DNA from: Actinomycetota bacterium | GTDB taxonomy: Bacteria > Actinomycetota > Acidimicrobiia > Acidimicrobiales > Acidimicrobilacustridaceae | Assembly: GCA_016185305.1 (NCBI GenBank) | Contig: JACPNV010000006.1 | Location: forward strand, 62,001-126,000 | DNA length: 64,000 nt | Reading direction: 5' to 3' | Shown: piece by piece, positions 46,309-55,186 of the stretch | Position numbering within the stretch: the stretch's first letter is position 1 | Layout of the letters: every line of letters starts with the position of its first letter | Program-made: the position numbers and the translations under genes | The notes under the pieces: generated by a model | Database searches by the model: none | The model's input: only the letters and a program-made list of their open reading frames with translations | Told to the model about the DNA's origin: nothing

Positions 46309-47892
46309 TCAGCGGTCGCCGGCACCCGCCTCAACTCCGCGCAGGCACCAAGGTCCGAACGTGAGCTGGCGGCAGGGTGCCGTGGACGAGCACAGCGCTG
46401 CCTGGGTCCATCTGGCGGAACAGGTGCGGCGGGCCGAGATGGACCGGCGTGACGGACCGGCGGTCGTCCCTCCCCCGCCTGCCGTGGCGGTCCTCGTCGA
46501 GGAGCGCGGCGACGAACTCGTCGCCGAGGAGGCAAGCGGGGTGTTGCCGGCTTCGTCGAGCACGAGCAGCAGCGCCGGGTCGAGGACCTCGTTGGTGCGC
46601 AGGTACCGGTCGTAGGCCTGGTTGACGAGGTCGGTGATGAGTCCGCCGAGCACGGGGGCGAGGCGTCCCTGGTCGACGAGCGGCGCGCACACGTACAGGG
46701 TGTTGTTCCCCGAGCAGAGCCAGTCGAGGTCGATGTCGCATCCGTCGCACGCCTCGCCGACGACGGGGTCGATCCAGGCACGCATGAGGTTGCGGCTGGT
46801 GGCGTAGACGCTGTCGCGGATCTTCGGGTCGGCGCCCCACACGCCGCGCAGCAGATCGCTCGCCCGTTGGGCAGCGGCGCGCCGGGCAGGGTCGGGGTCG
46901 GCCGTGAGCGCTCGGAGCACCGGTTCGACTTGACCTGTGTTGGCGTCGACGGGCTGGTCGCCCTTGAACACCCACGTGGCGACATCGCTCATCGAGCGGT
47001 CGGTGAGCGCGGCGACGAGCAGGAGCCCGGTCAGGTACGCCTCCGCTTGCACGTGCCAGAAGCCGGCGTCTGTCACGCCGTCCTTCGGCGTGGCGTCGAT
47101 GAGACCTGACGCTGCCCGCTGTCCGCCAGCAGGATGCGCAGCGTCGCGCAGAGGTGACCAGCGCGCGGTCGCGTGTCCTGTGCAGCCGGTCGGGTCGAAG
47201 ATGCGGACCTCGCCCATCTCCGCTCGGCGAGCGAGCGTGGCGTCGAGAAGGTCGCTCTTGACCGACGAGAGGATGGCCGGGCCCTCCCAGTCGTGGACGC
47301 CCGCGATCACCGAGGTCGTCTTGCCGCACCGGGATGGCCCGATGTGGATCACAGCGCCACGGTCACCTCGGCGGTGGGCCGCTCGCTGCTCGCGCTTGGT
47401 CGTGGCGGGAGTGCGGTTGGTCTCGGTGGCCAACAGCTTGCGTCCGTGGCGGGCGATGAGCAGGCGGCCCGGCTCAGGGTCGCGCACGATGAGCGACGAG
47501 AGGTCGGCGGTCGTGGCCTGACGGGCCTGCGTGGAGACGCCGAAACGTTCACGCCGGTCGACACCTCGATCGTGCCCGCGCCACCACCTGACGACGTAGA
47601 ACCCCACCACCGCGACGAGCGCGACGAGCGCGATGGCGGTCCCCCAGTAGAGGACAGGTCCCGGAAGCTGGGCGGATGCGGGCTCGGGCCATGCCTGGCG
47701 GGGGTCGCTCATCGTCTTCCGAAGCTCGATGAGCGCTGCGAACGACTCCTCGAAGGTCCCGTCGAAGTGGTGCGCGCCGAAGGCGAGCGCCGACAGGTAG
47801 GCGGTGGCGTAGTTGACGCCGACGACCCCAGCGACGGCGACGACGGCGATCTCGAAGCCGAGGCCTGGTTCTCGATCAGGTTGGCGGTTCAC
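46309..47892 (-). pseudogene. VirD4/TraG-type coupling protein, internal deletion near C-terminus
   Basis: It starts at GTG 47892 overlapping the relaxase stop (GTGA). Two N-terminal membrane segments (about residues 10-35 and 75-100), Walker A HIGPSRCGKTTSVIA, and Walker B LLLVLDEAGNTPLA. Directly after Walker B the frame breaks: the expected ~80-90 residues are missing and the family's C-terminus (LGDEFVAALL...RRSVTPVHL...GSAVLVHGTLPPAHVRTL) continues in another frame to about 46331. It would have pumped relaxase-bound DNA into the mating channel. As it stands it is non-functional, so transfer would need a coupling protein supplied elsewhere. Confidence 0.8.
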
Positions 47893-50318
47893 AGGCTGAT
47901 CCCTTCGGTGGGCGGCTCGGCGGTGGGATGGTCGATGGCGGCGGTCTTGGCATGGGAGCGCTGGAGGGAGGCGACGAGAGCCTCGATGGGGTCGGGGCCG
48001 TCCAGGTCGAGGCCGTGGTCGTGCTCTCGTTCGCTGCGGACGAGGTAGAGGCGGTTGAGGTCCCGGCCTCGGGTGAGCGCCGAGTAGCCGAGCTCGGCGA
48101 ACAGCGCGTCGTCGCCCAGGACGAGTGCGGCGTCGCACGTGATGCCTTGGTTCTTGTGGATCGTTGACGCGTAGCCGTGGGTGAGGTGGCCGTCGGCGAT
48201 GTAGTCGGTGGGGACGGCGACCTGGCGCTCGCCGCCGTCGACGTCGAGGAGGAGCCGGTCGCCTCGGGTGCCGACGACGGTGGCGCGTTCGGCGTTGAGG
48301 ATGCCGAGGTCGTAGCGGTTCTTGTGGGCGACGACGCGGTCGCCGATGGCGAACTCGAGGTCGTCGACGACCATGACGGTCTGGGTCAGCTCGCCGTCAG
48401 CGACGAGGAGCTGTCGCGCCCGCATGTTGAGATTGGCGGCGTCCTGGCGGCGGCGCGCCATCATCACGGCGTCGGAGCCGGAGCGGCGCAGCTCGTGCCA
48501 GTCGCCGGCGAGGGCGTCTCGGATCTGGTCGGCGTTGGGGGCGGTGACGAGCTGGCCGTTGCGGTCCATGCGGCCGACGGCGTCGGCGACTCGCCCGGCG
48601 CGCAGGGCGGCGAGGGCTTCGCGTTCGTCGGGGTCGATCTGGCGGCGGTTCTCGGTGAGCTCGACGTAGCCGTTGCGGCGGGCGATGCCGGCGAACAGTC
48701 CACCGGCGTCGATCTCGGGCAGCTGCCTGGGGTCGCCGATGGAGACGAGCTTCCCGTTGCCCCGCTCGACGTAGTCGAGGAGCGCGGCGAGGCGTCGGGT
48801 GCCCAGCATGCCCCCTTCATCGAGGACGACGATCGTGCGCTCGTCGATGCACTCTCGGCCTTGTGCGAGCGCGGTGAGGAGGCGGTCGGCGCTGCGGGAG
48901 TCGATGGTGGCGCCGGCCCGTAGCTCCTGGGCGGCTCGGGCGGAAGGTGCCGCGCCGAGGAGGCGGTAGCCGGATGCCTCCCACGCGTCGCGTGCGCTGT
49001 CGAGGGTGAAGGTCTTGCCGGCGCCGGCTCGGCCGATAACGGTGTCGTACCGGTTGCCCGACTCGCAGATGGCCCAGACCATCGCGGCCTGCTCCTCCGA
49101 CAGCGAAGGTCGTGCAGCGATCGCTCGCTCGACCTCGGCCGACGACGCAACGCCGGCACCGCATCCGAGGCCAGCGGCGGCGATGGCCACGGAGCGCTGC
49201 TCGAGGGCGAGGATCTCCGGGGTGGTCCACAGCTCGCCCGGCCGGAGCGCGACGGCAGCGGGTCCGGCGAGGAACGACTCGACGCGCTCGTCGAGCTGGG
49301 CGAGGTCGGCGCCCTCGCCCGCGAGCCGAGCAACGGCGACGTAGGCGTCCTGGCGGGCGAAGGTGGCGTCGCTGTCGGTGAGGAACGAGGCGACGGTGGC
49401 GTCGTCGACGTCGAGCACGACCGGTCGCGGGACGAGCATCAGGGTCGATATGTCGAAGCCGAGGCCCTCGACGCGCTGGCGCCACTCTGCTCGCAGGGCG
49501 GGCTCGGACCGCTCGCGGGCCTTGGTCTTGCGGGTCTGGAGGTTGGCGAACTCGGCGGCCCGGCGAGACGTCATGCCGCGCTCTTCCATGTAGTCGACGA
49601 TCTCGGCGCGGCGCTGCGAGAACGCCTTGCGGACCTCGGCGGGGATGCCGGCGACGTCGCAGGTGCCCTGCTCGATCGGCGTGAAGAGGGTGCCGAGCCG
49701 GGCGGCCAGCTCGGCGCGCAGGACGCACTCGAAGACGTGGCTGGTGGCGAAGCTCCACCGGTAGACGAGCTCGGAGTCGATCGCCGAGAACCGGCCGTCG
49801 GGTCCGAGGCTGAGGTTGGCGATGAGGTTGTGGATGTGGAGCTGGGGGTCGCCGGCTCGGCTGGTGCCGTGGCGGAAGCTGGCCACGGCGAACCCCTCGC
49901 CGGACAGGTGGTCAACGCCGGCATGGCCTCGTCGCACCCCGCAGGCTTCGCGTTCGAGGAAGTCGATGGCGACGCGGTTGGCGGCCTCGACGGCGGCGAC
50001 GACGTCGGTGGCCATGTGGTCGTCGCCGAGGGCCCACATGAGGCTGACCGACTTGGGGACCGAGAGCGTGAAGTCGAACGCGACTCGGCTCACCTCGTTC
50101 GCCCGCAGCCGGGTGTCGGTGCCGGGTTGGACGCCTTCGAAGATCGAGCGGAGGTCGGCGTGGTCGACGACGCCGTCGAGACCGAGGCGATCGGCGAGCT
50201 TGCCCGACCATCGTCCCGGCACCTCGGCGGACACGACGAAGTAGTCCTCCCGGCCGTCGACGACCTCGGTGAGGTAGTACTCCGCGTGACCGAGCCCGAG
50301 CCGACCGATGGAGATCAT
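47889..50318 (-). CDS. Second MobF-family conjugative relaxase-helicase
   Basis: 809 residues from ATG 50318 (GGAGG upstream, ATGA overlap with a short upstream frame). Candidate catalytic Tyr14/15, SVPKSVSLMWALGDDH near 86-101, three-His site H150, H161, H163 in HGTSRAGDPQLHIH. The helicase has Walker A GRAGAGKTFTL (about 430), VVLDEGGMLG and the late GYASTIHKNQGITCD motif. The His spacing equals that of the relaxase at 28454, but the sequences differ clearly, so they come from related but separate elements. It is followed by the broken coupling protein. The frame to 50852 is a shadow of the excisionase gene. Confidence 0.9.
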   Translation of the reverse strand: MISIGRLGLGHAEYYLTEVVDGREDYFVVSAEVPGRWSGKLADRLGLDGVVDHADLRSIFEGVQPGTDTRLRANEVSRVAFDFTLSVPKSVSLMWALGDDHMATDVVAAVEAANRVAIDFLEREACGVRRGHAGVDHLSGEGFAVASFRHGTSRAGDPQLHIHNLIANLSLGPDGRFSAIDSELVYRWSFATSHVFECVLRAELAARLGTLFTPIEQGTCDVAGIPAEVRKAFSQRRAEIVDYMEERGMTSRRAAEFANLQTRKTKARERSEPALRAEWRQRVEGLGFDISTLMLVPRPVVLDVDDATVASFLTDSDATFARQDAYVAVARLAGEGADLAQLDERVESFLAGPAAVALRPGELWTTPEILALEQRSVAIAAAGLGCGAGVASSAEVERAIAARPSLSEEQAAMVWAICESGNRYDTVIGRAGAGKTFTLDSARDAWEASGYRLLGAAPSARAAQELRAGATIDSRSADRLLTALAQGRECIDERTIVVLDEGGMLGTRRLAALLDYVERGNGKLVSIGDPRQLPEIDAGGLFAGIARRNGYVELTENRRQIDPDEREALAALRAGRVADAVGRMDRNGQLVTAPNADQIRDALAGDWHELRRSGSDAVMMARRRQDAANLNMRARQLLVADGELTQTVMVVDDLEFAIGDRVVAHKNRYDLGILNAERATVVGTRGDRLLLDVDGGERQVAVPTDYIADGHLTHGYASTIHKNQGITCDAALVLGDDALFAELGYSALTRGRDLNRLYLVRSEREHDHGLDLDGPDPIEALVASLQRSHAKTAAIDHPTAEPPTEGISL

Positions 50319-50446
50319 CGGCCGTCCTCCAGGACGACGCGGGCGGTGGCGCAGGCGGCCGGGATGTCGGTCCCGCTCGGGTCGGGACCGACCGGGGCAC
50401 CCTGGTGCAAATGCGTGCACTGTCCTGCTCCGTCCAGAGAGGGCAT
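50315..50446 (-). CDS. Short coupled frame before relaxase 2
   Basis: 43 residues (MPSLDGAGQCTHLHQGAP...), ATG 50446 with GGGAG nine bases upstream, TGA overlapping the relaxase ATG. It mirrors the 25-codon leader before the other relaxase. Two Cys and two His are present but no known motif. Probably a coupling device; may or may not yield a stable peptide. Confidence 0.4.
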   Translation of the reverse strand: MPSLDGAGQCTHLHQGAPVGPDPSGTDIPAACATARVVLEDGR

Positions 50447-50604
50447 GAGGCGGTGCTCCCGCTGGCGTGACGAGCGGACGGGGTTCGGGAAGTGGGATGG
50501 CTCGTCGGCTGATCGCCACGCCCTCGGGATCGCGCGCTCCGTGTGCAGGACGTGATCGATGAGACGTCGACGAGCGAGCGCCGTCCAGCATCCGAATGGC
50601 GCTC

Positions 50605-50811
50605 TCACGCGGCGTCGGAGATGTCGAGCTGGCGAAGGATCCAGGTCTTCGGCACGCGCAGCTGACGGCCGAGCTGCACCACCGGGATGCCCTCGGTTCC
50701 GCCCGTCTCGCGCCACCGCTTGGTGAGCTCGTAGGCGCGGCTGCGACCGAGGCGCAGCACCTCGGCTGCCTCCTCGACGGTGAGGAAATCGGGAAGATCG
50801 GCAAGCGCCAT
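50605..50811 (-). CDS. Excisionase/MerR-type helix-turn-helix protein
   Basis: 68 residues from ATG 50811 (GGAGGG upstream). LTVEEAAEVLRLGRSRAYEL is the HTH_17 excisionase signature, with a C-terminal VVQLGRQLRVPKTWI wing. Probably a recombination directionality factor or activator of the transfer operon. It is the first gene downstream of a strong leftward promoter (50861-50889). Confidence 0.75.
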   Translation of the reverse strand: MALADLPDFLTVEEAAEVLRLGRSRAYELTKRWRETGGTEGIPVVQLGRQLRVPKTWILRQLDISDAA

Positions 50812-50841
50812 GGCGCCCTCCTCGTAGTCTGTTTGAGTGCG

Positions 50842-50907
50842 GACTGGTCCACGGGCAGGCAAACTACGCTGATGTCATTCCTTAGTCAACAGTGAGGCCG
50901 ACTGGTC
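50842..50907. promoter_or_regulatory. Repeated GACTGGTC motif, operator candidate at a divergent switch
   Basis: GACTGGTC occurs at 50842-50849 and 50900-50907, 58 bases apart, one beyond each end of the leftward promoter and the second next to a TATGAT -10-like element for the rightward XRE gene. Each contains a GAC-TG-GTC inverted half. The XRE protein encoded alongside is the obvious binder. Confidence 0.45.
50861..50889 (-). promoter_or_regulatory. Strong leftward promoter of the excisionase-relaxase operon
   Basis: Minus strand TTGACT (50889-50884), exactly 17 bases, TAGTTT (50866-50861). The excisionase ATG lies 50 bases downstream. This is the best sigma-70-like promoter seen in the window. 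Confidence 0.65.
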
Positions 50908-50938
50908 TATGATGCAGCAGACCTACGAGGGAGGATCC

Positions 50939-51631
50939 GTGCCCAGGAAGAAGTCGAAGGCCCCCGAGGCGAGCGAGCAGATCGTCGGCCTGACGCCGAA
51001 CCAGATCGTCGCCTTCAACCTCGCCGAGGCCCGGCTGTGGCGGAACTGGACCCAGGAAGAGGCCGCCGAGGCACTCGAGCCCTACCTCGGTGTGCGGTGG
51101 TCGAAGGGCAGCTTCTCGGCGGCGGAGCGCTCGGTCGACGGCGGTCGGGTGCGGCAGTTCAGCGCCGACGAGATCGTGGCGTTCGCCCGCGCCTTCGACC
51201 TCCCGGTCGGCTGGTTCTTCCTCCCCCCTCCCGCGTGGCACGCGGGCAAGGCGGTGAAGGTGCTCACCCCCGATGGCGGTCCGAACGGCGTGCAGCCCTC
51301 CGAGCTGGTCGACGTCGTGTTCGGTCGTACCGAGCAGCAAGCGGTCATCGAGATGCGCCTCCAGAGCTACCTCCAGGACCTCGGCGTCGACCGGCTAACC
51401 GACAGCCAGGAGGCCGTCCGGCGCATGGTCAACGCCCGCGTCGAAGAGATCGTGCGCCACTCGCTCGGCCAGCTCGCAGACGCGCAGACGATGCTGCGGG
51501 CGCTCGCGAACCACCTGGAAGACATCGAGACTCGAGCCAAGATGGCGGCGCTCGGCAACGGCGGCGATCCGGTGGCGACCGACCTCGCCACCCGGCCCAT
51601 CGACATCGATCCGGAGGCAGATCAGCCATGA
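50939..51631 (+). CDS. XRE-type regulator of the integrative element
   Basis: 230 residues from GTG 50939 (GGGAGG upstream). The N-terminal helix-turn-helix is IVAFNLAEARLWRNWTQEEA then AEALEPYLGVRWSKGSFSAAE, followed by an FDLPVGWFFLPP segment typical of actinobacterial element repressors. The C-terminal half is helical (LVDVVFGRTEQQAVIEMRLQ), perhaps for dimerisation. It diverges from the excisionase-relaxase operon and overlaps the integrase start by ATGA, so it probably controls both excision and transfer. Confidence 0.75.
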   Translation: MPRKKSKAPEASEQIVGLTPNQIVAFNLAEARLWRNWTQEEAAEALEPYLGVRWSKGSFSAAERSVDGGRVRQFSADEIVAFARAFDLPVGWFFLPPPAWHAGKAVKVLTPDGGPNGVQPSELVDVVFGRTEQQAVIEMRLQSYLQDLGVDRLTDSQEAVRRMVNARVEEIVRHSLGQLADAQTMLRALANHLEDIETRAKMAALGNGGDPVATDLATRPIDIDPEADQP

Positions 51632-53034
51632 GCTCACAGCGATCAGGACGCCGCACGAACATCCGCAAGCGGGGCTCGACCTACACGTACTACGTCCACG
51701 TGCCCGACGGCCGGGGCGGCTACCGGCAGATCAGCCGGGGCGGCTTCAAGACCCAGCGCGAGGCCGAGGTGGCCCGAGCCGAGGCGCTGCACGCCATCTC
51801 GAAGGGCACCTACGTGAAGCCCGAGCGGCTCACCCTCGGCGAGTTCCTCGTCGACGAGTGGCTGCCGTCGAAGGCGCCGCCGGTGCTCGAGGAGAGCACG
51901 TTCTCGTCGTACCGCCGCAAGATCAACAACCACGTCATCCCGCGGATCGGTGGCATCCCGCTGCAGCAGCTCTCGCCGGTCGACCTCAACCGGCTCTACC
52001 GCGAGCTGCTCGAAGGTGGCCGTTGTGCGTCGTATGTGCCGGCTCGCCGCTACCCCGACGAGCTCTACGACCGGGCCACCGAGCTGCGCTTCGACGGCCA
52101 CACCTACGAGGCCACCGCCGAGGTGCTGCGTGACGAGTTCCCCGAGCACGCCGAGTCGATCACCCGCCACGTCGTCTCCTCGATCTGTCGGCGAGCCAAG
52201 GAGCGCGAGGCGGCCGGGTCGGCGAAGCCGACCAGGAGCCTGAGCCCGCGGTCGGTGCGCTACGTGCACTCGATCCTGCACGCTGCGCTGAAGGATGCGC
52301 TGCGGTGGAACCGGATCGTCCGCAACCCGTCTGATGCCGCCACTCCCCCGCCCGAGTCGTCGACCAAGGGCGGCAAGAAGGGCACCTGGACCGCCGAGCA
52401 GCTGCGCGACTTCCTCGACTTCATCGCGGACTCCCGGTACCTGCCGGCGTGGCTGTTCATCGCCACGAGCGGCTGTCGGCGAGGCGAGTGCCTGGGTCTC
52501 CACTGGGACGGCGTCGACCTCGACGGTGCAGTCGCCTCGCTTTCCCGTCAGGTGACCCTCGTCGATGGCCAGATGCGCGTGAAGGACCTGCCGAAGACCA
52601 AGCGCGGACACATGATCCTCCTCGACCCGACGACGATCGCCATCCTCCGCTCGTGGCGGGCGACGCAGAACGAGGAGCGCCTGCTCGTCGGCGCCGGCTA
52701 CCAAAGCGACGGGTTCGTGTTCTGCAGACCCGACGGCACGCCGTACCACCCCGAGCGGTTCTCACGCGAGTTCGACCGCAAGCAAGAGCAGTTCAACCGG
52801 GCCCGGGCCGGCGAGCCGCTGCCGAGGCTCACCCTCCACGGCCTCCGGCACACCTGGGCCACGCTCGCCCTCCAGGCCGGCATCGACATCAAGATCGTGA
52901 GCGACCGCCTCAACCACTCCAGCACCCACATCACCCGCGAGATCTACACGCACGTCACCCCGCCGATGCGCAGCGACGCCGCCGAGCGTGTGGCGGAGCA
53001 GATCTTCGGGCGGACCGAGCCGGGTAGCGCGTGA
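51628..53034 (+). CDS. int: Tyrosine integrase, intact
   Basis: 468 residues. An AP2-like arm-binding N-terminus (RKRGSTYTYYVHV), a core-binding domain with a long insert, and a complete catalytic domain: Arg I in TSGCRRGECLGLHW, Lys in the KDLPKTKRGH hairpin, HGLRHTWAT, the second His in LNHSSTHITREIYTHV and the Tyr in the same segment. Intact counterpart of the truncated copy at 31947. It is the most tRNA-proximal integrase in the island (3.8 kb from the putative att core), so the best candidate for recent insertion into tRNA-Leu. Its ATG overlaps the XRE stop. Confidence 0.92.
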   Translation: MSSQRSGRRTNIRKRGSTYTYYVHVPDGRGGYRQISRGGFKTQREAEVARAEALHAISKGTYVKPERLTLGEFLVDEWLPSKAPPVLEESTFSSYRRKINNHVIPRIGGIPLQQLSPVDLNRLYRELLEGGRCASYVPARRYPDELYDRATELRFDGHTYEATAEVLRDEFPEHAESITRHVVSSICRRAKEREAAGSAKPTRSLSPRSVRYVHSILHAALKDALRWNRIVRNPSDAATPPPESSTKGGKKGTWTAEQLRDFLDFIADSRYLPAWLFIATSGCRRGECLGLHWDGVDLDGAVASLSRQVTLVDGQMRVKDLPKTKRGHMILLDPTTIAILRSWRATQNEERLLVGAGYQSDGFVFCRPDGTPYHPERFSREFDRKQEQFNRARAGEPLPRLTLHGLRHTWATLALQAGIDIKIVSDRLNHSSTHITREIYTHVTPPMRSDAAERVAEQIFGRTEPGSA

Positions 53035-53048
53035 GGGTAGGACGAGTA

Positions 53049-55178
53049 TCAGGCGCCGGGGTCGGCCTCCGCCGGTGACGACGCTTCGGCAGGACCGGTC
53101 AAAGTGGCCCTCGCTCGAACACCTGCCTCCCAGTCGTGCGCCGCCCTGTGAATGTGCAGAGCGTCCCGCTCTGAATCACCCTCTTTCCACCGGTCGATGA
53201 ACCGCGGATCCTGGCTGTCCGGTGGATCAGGCACATGTCGAACACGGACCGCGACCGGCGCTGGGACCGCCTCCCCGAGGATCAAGGCGTGCTGCGTCGC
53301 AAGGCCCGGGAGCTGGCGCAAGACGTCCCGCGACGCTAGCGGCGTCGCTGCCCGTATGAGCTCCTGGTCGGTGACACTTACCGTCCGGTGGGCGATGATC
53401 GTGCCGCACTGCGCCAACACGGTCGAGTCAAGTTCACTCGGGCGTTGCGTCGCCACGCCGAGCGACACCCCGAACTTCCGACCTTCCTTCGCGATGCGCT
53501 CGAACACCAAGGCGGACTGTGACCGAGATCCATCTGGCTCGCGCCGGACGTACCGGTGCGCCTCTTCAAGCACGATGAGCACAGGGATGGTCGCACGCGG
53601 TTCTATCCGTTGCGCGAGCTCGAGGACGAGGCGCGCGATGAGCGCAGTCACGACGTTGAGTACGTCCTGGGAGACGAGACTGAGATCCAACAGCGTCACG
53701 GTGTGCCCATCTTCCGGAAGCCCCGCGCCTTCGTACTGATCCGCCCAGGGCGCTCGCTCCTCGGCGTCCTCACTGCTCTCAGGGCTCGACAGCGGCTTCT
53801 TGCCAAAGAGGAGCCGGAGGAAGCCGCTCAGCGCGTCGTCGAAGCTAGGGACCCGGGTCATGAAGTCGTAGCGCTCGTCCGCGAGCAGGCGGCTAAGGCG
53901 CATCTGCATGGTCACGGCATACGCGGCAATCCTTGGGTCCGAGGTGGATTCGAGATCGATCCGCTGGGGAAGAAAGATCTGGTCAAGGTCCTCGAGTGAG
54001 AAATGACTCGGCGCATCAAAGTCTGTGGACGCCGAGGAACTGCCGAGCCCGAGTGCATTCAGGGCCTGTGCGCTCAGCTCCTCCATCTTGGCCATCACGC
54101 CGGTGAAGGTGTCTAGCTGCGAAGCGTTGAGCGGCTCCCAGCTGTCCTTGTCGAGCTTCAGGGCGTTCAACTCCTTGATGGACTGCCGCATGTCCTGCCA
54201 GACCTGGCGAAGCCCCTCATCCTCCTCATCCTCTACGTAGCCGTCGAGGCAAGTGCACAAGCCCTTGCAGAGGCTGAGGAGCTTCTCCTGAACCTTCTTC
54301 TCATTGCGTTCCGTAGATCGGATCGACTCGACGGACCACCTGACCACTCGTACCCGATGGAGTCCGGGCCCGGTGCTCGAACTCGCCGACCTGGCGTCGG
54401 CGATCGCTCGCTGAAGTAGCGGTGCCTGAACTCCGCCGGCGGCCCGAAGTAGCTCTAGGTGCTCGTCGGTGGACATGAACCACTGAGGAACGTGGAGCGC
54501 ACCATCGCCGCCTGGGGTCGGTCCGAGTGCAAAGGCTCTCGCCTTTGCGCTGCGCTCCGCCGATTCCGCGAAGCAGGGCCCGTACTCGCCGTTGGTATCG
54601 AAGATGACCACGTTCGCGTTCGGCACGTCGAGGGACAGGAGGCCGTCGATGATGGCCATCACCGAGCAGGACTTGCCCGAACCGGTCGTCCCGAGGATCG
54701 CGAAGTGTCGACCCAACAGCCTGTCGGCCTGCACCCATACGTCTTGGTCCGGGGCTACCACCGCCTCTCCGAATCTGAACGCGGGCTCCGAAGGCTTGAA
54801 GATGGTCTCCAGATCCGCCCGGGTCGCGAGCGAGACGGGTGCGAACACGGATGGGTAGGTCGTTAGTCCCGGCTCGTACCTCGCGCCCTCGATGCGGCCA
54901 ACCATCGTTGCTTCGATCGTCCGCGATACGCGCACCGATGCGTCGAAGGGGGCCTCGGAGCGTGGCGAGTGCTCCGGTGTCATCCGGATGGCCGTCACCA
55001 CCGCGACCACTCGAGACGAGCCAGCAACGATCGTCAGGTACGAGTTGATCGCGCCAACGGGGAGCACGCCTGTAGATCCGGCCTTGACAAGGCTGGCCGC
55101 CGTGGGATCGATCTCCACGACGACCCTCTCGCTCTCGACTGCAGCTACGGAGCCAATCCGGTGCGTGTTGTCGGCCAT
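53049..55178 (-). CDS. herA: HerA-type hexameric ATPase of a Sir2-HerA defence system
   Basis: 709 residues. The N-terminal beta-barrel (HAS-like) domain covers about 1-130, then GTTGSGKSCSV Walker A (about 165-175), a helical insert of about 200 residues (lid-like, Glu/Lys-rich), and PVLIVLEEAHRYV Walker B, RIAKEGRKFGVSLGVATQRP (sensor) and an ATPL/LPGLATQHALILG end. HerA forms a translocase ring that binds the NADase Sir2; the complex degrades NAD during phage infection in characterised systems. It begins 8 bases after the Sir2 stop, so the two are co-translated. Confidence 0.85.
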   Translation of the reverse strand: MADNTHRIGSVAAVESERVVVEIDPTAASLVKAGSTGVLPVGAINSYLTIVAGSSRVVAVVTAIRMTPEHSPRSEAPFDASVRVSRTIEATMVGRIEGARYEPGLTTYPSVFAPVSLATRADLETIFKPSEPAFRFGEAVVAPDQDVWVQADRLLGRHFAILGTTGSGKSCSVMAIIDGLLSLDVPNANVVIFDTNGEYGPCFAESAERSAKARAFALGPTPGGDGALHVPQWFMSTDEHLELLRAAGGVQAPLLQRAIADARSASSSTGPGLHRVRVVRWSVESIRSTERNEKKVQEKLLSLCKGLCTCLDGYVEDEEDEGLRQVWQDMRQSIKELNALKLDKDSWEPLNASQLDTFTGVMAKMEELSAQALNALGLGSSSASTDFDAPSHFSLEDLDQIFLPQRIDLESTSDPRIAAYAVTMQMRLSRLLADERYDFMTRVPSFDDALSGFLRLLFGKKPLSSPESSEDAEERAPWADQYEGAGLPEDGHTVTLLDLSLVSQDVLNVVTALIARLVLELAQRIEPRATIPVLIVLEEAHRYVRREPDGSRSQSALVFERIAKEGRKFGVSLGVATQRPSELDSTVLAQCGTIIAHRTVSVTDQELIRAATPLASRDVLRQLPGLATQHALILGEAVPAPVAVRVRHVPDPPDSQDPRFIDRWKEGDSERDALHIHRAAHDWEAGVRARATLTGPAEASSPAEADPGA

Positions 55179-55186
55179 GCGCGTGA

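Noticed and set aside
50319-50852. N-terminal extension of relaxase 2
   Set aside because: It overlaps the excisionase gene in another frame, and the ATG at 50318 has a proper ribosome site and an overlap with the preceding frame.
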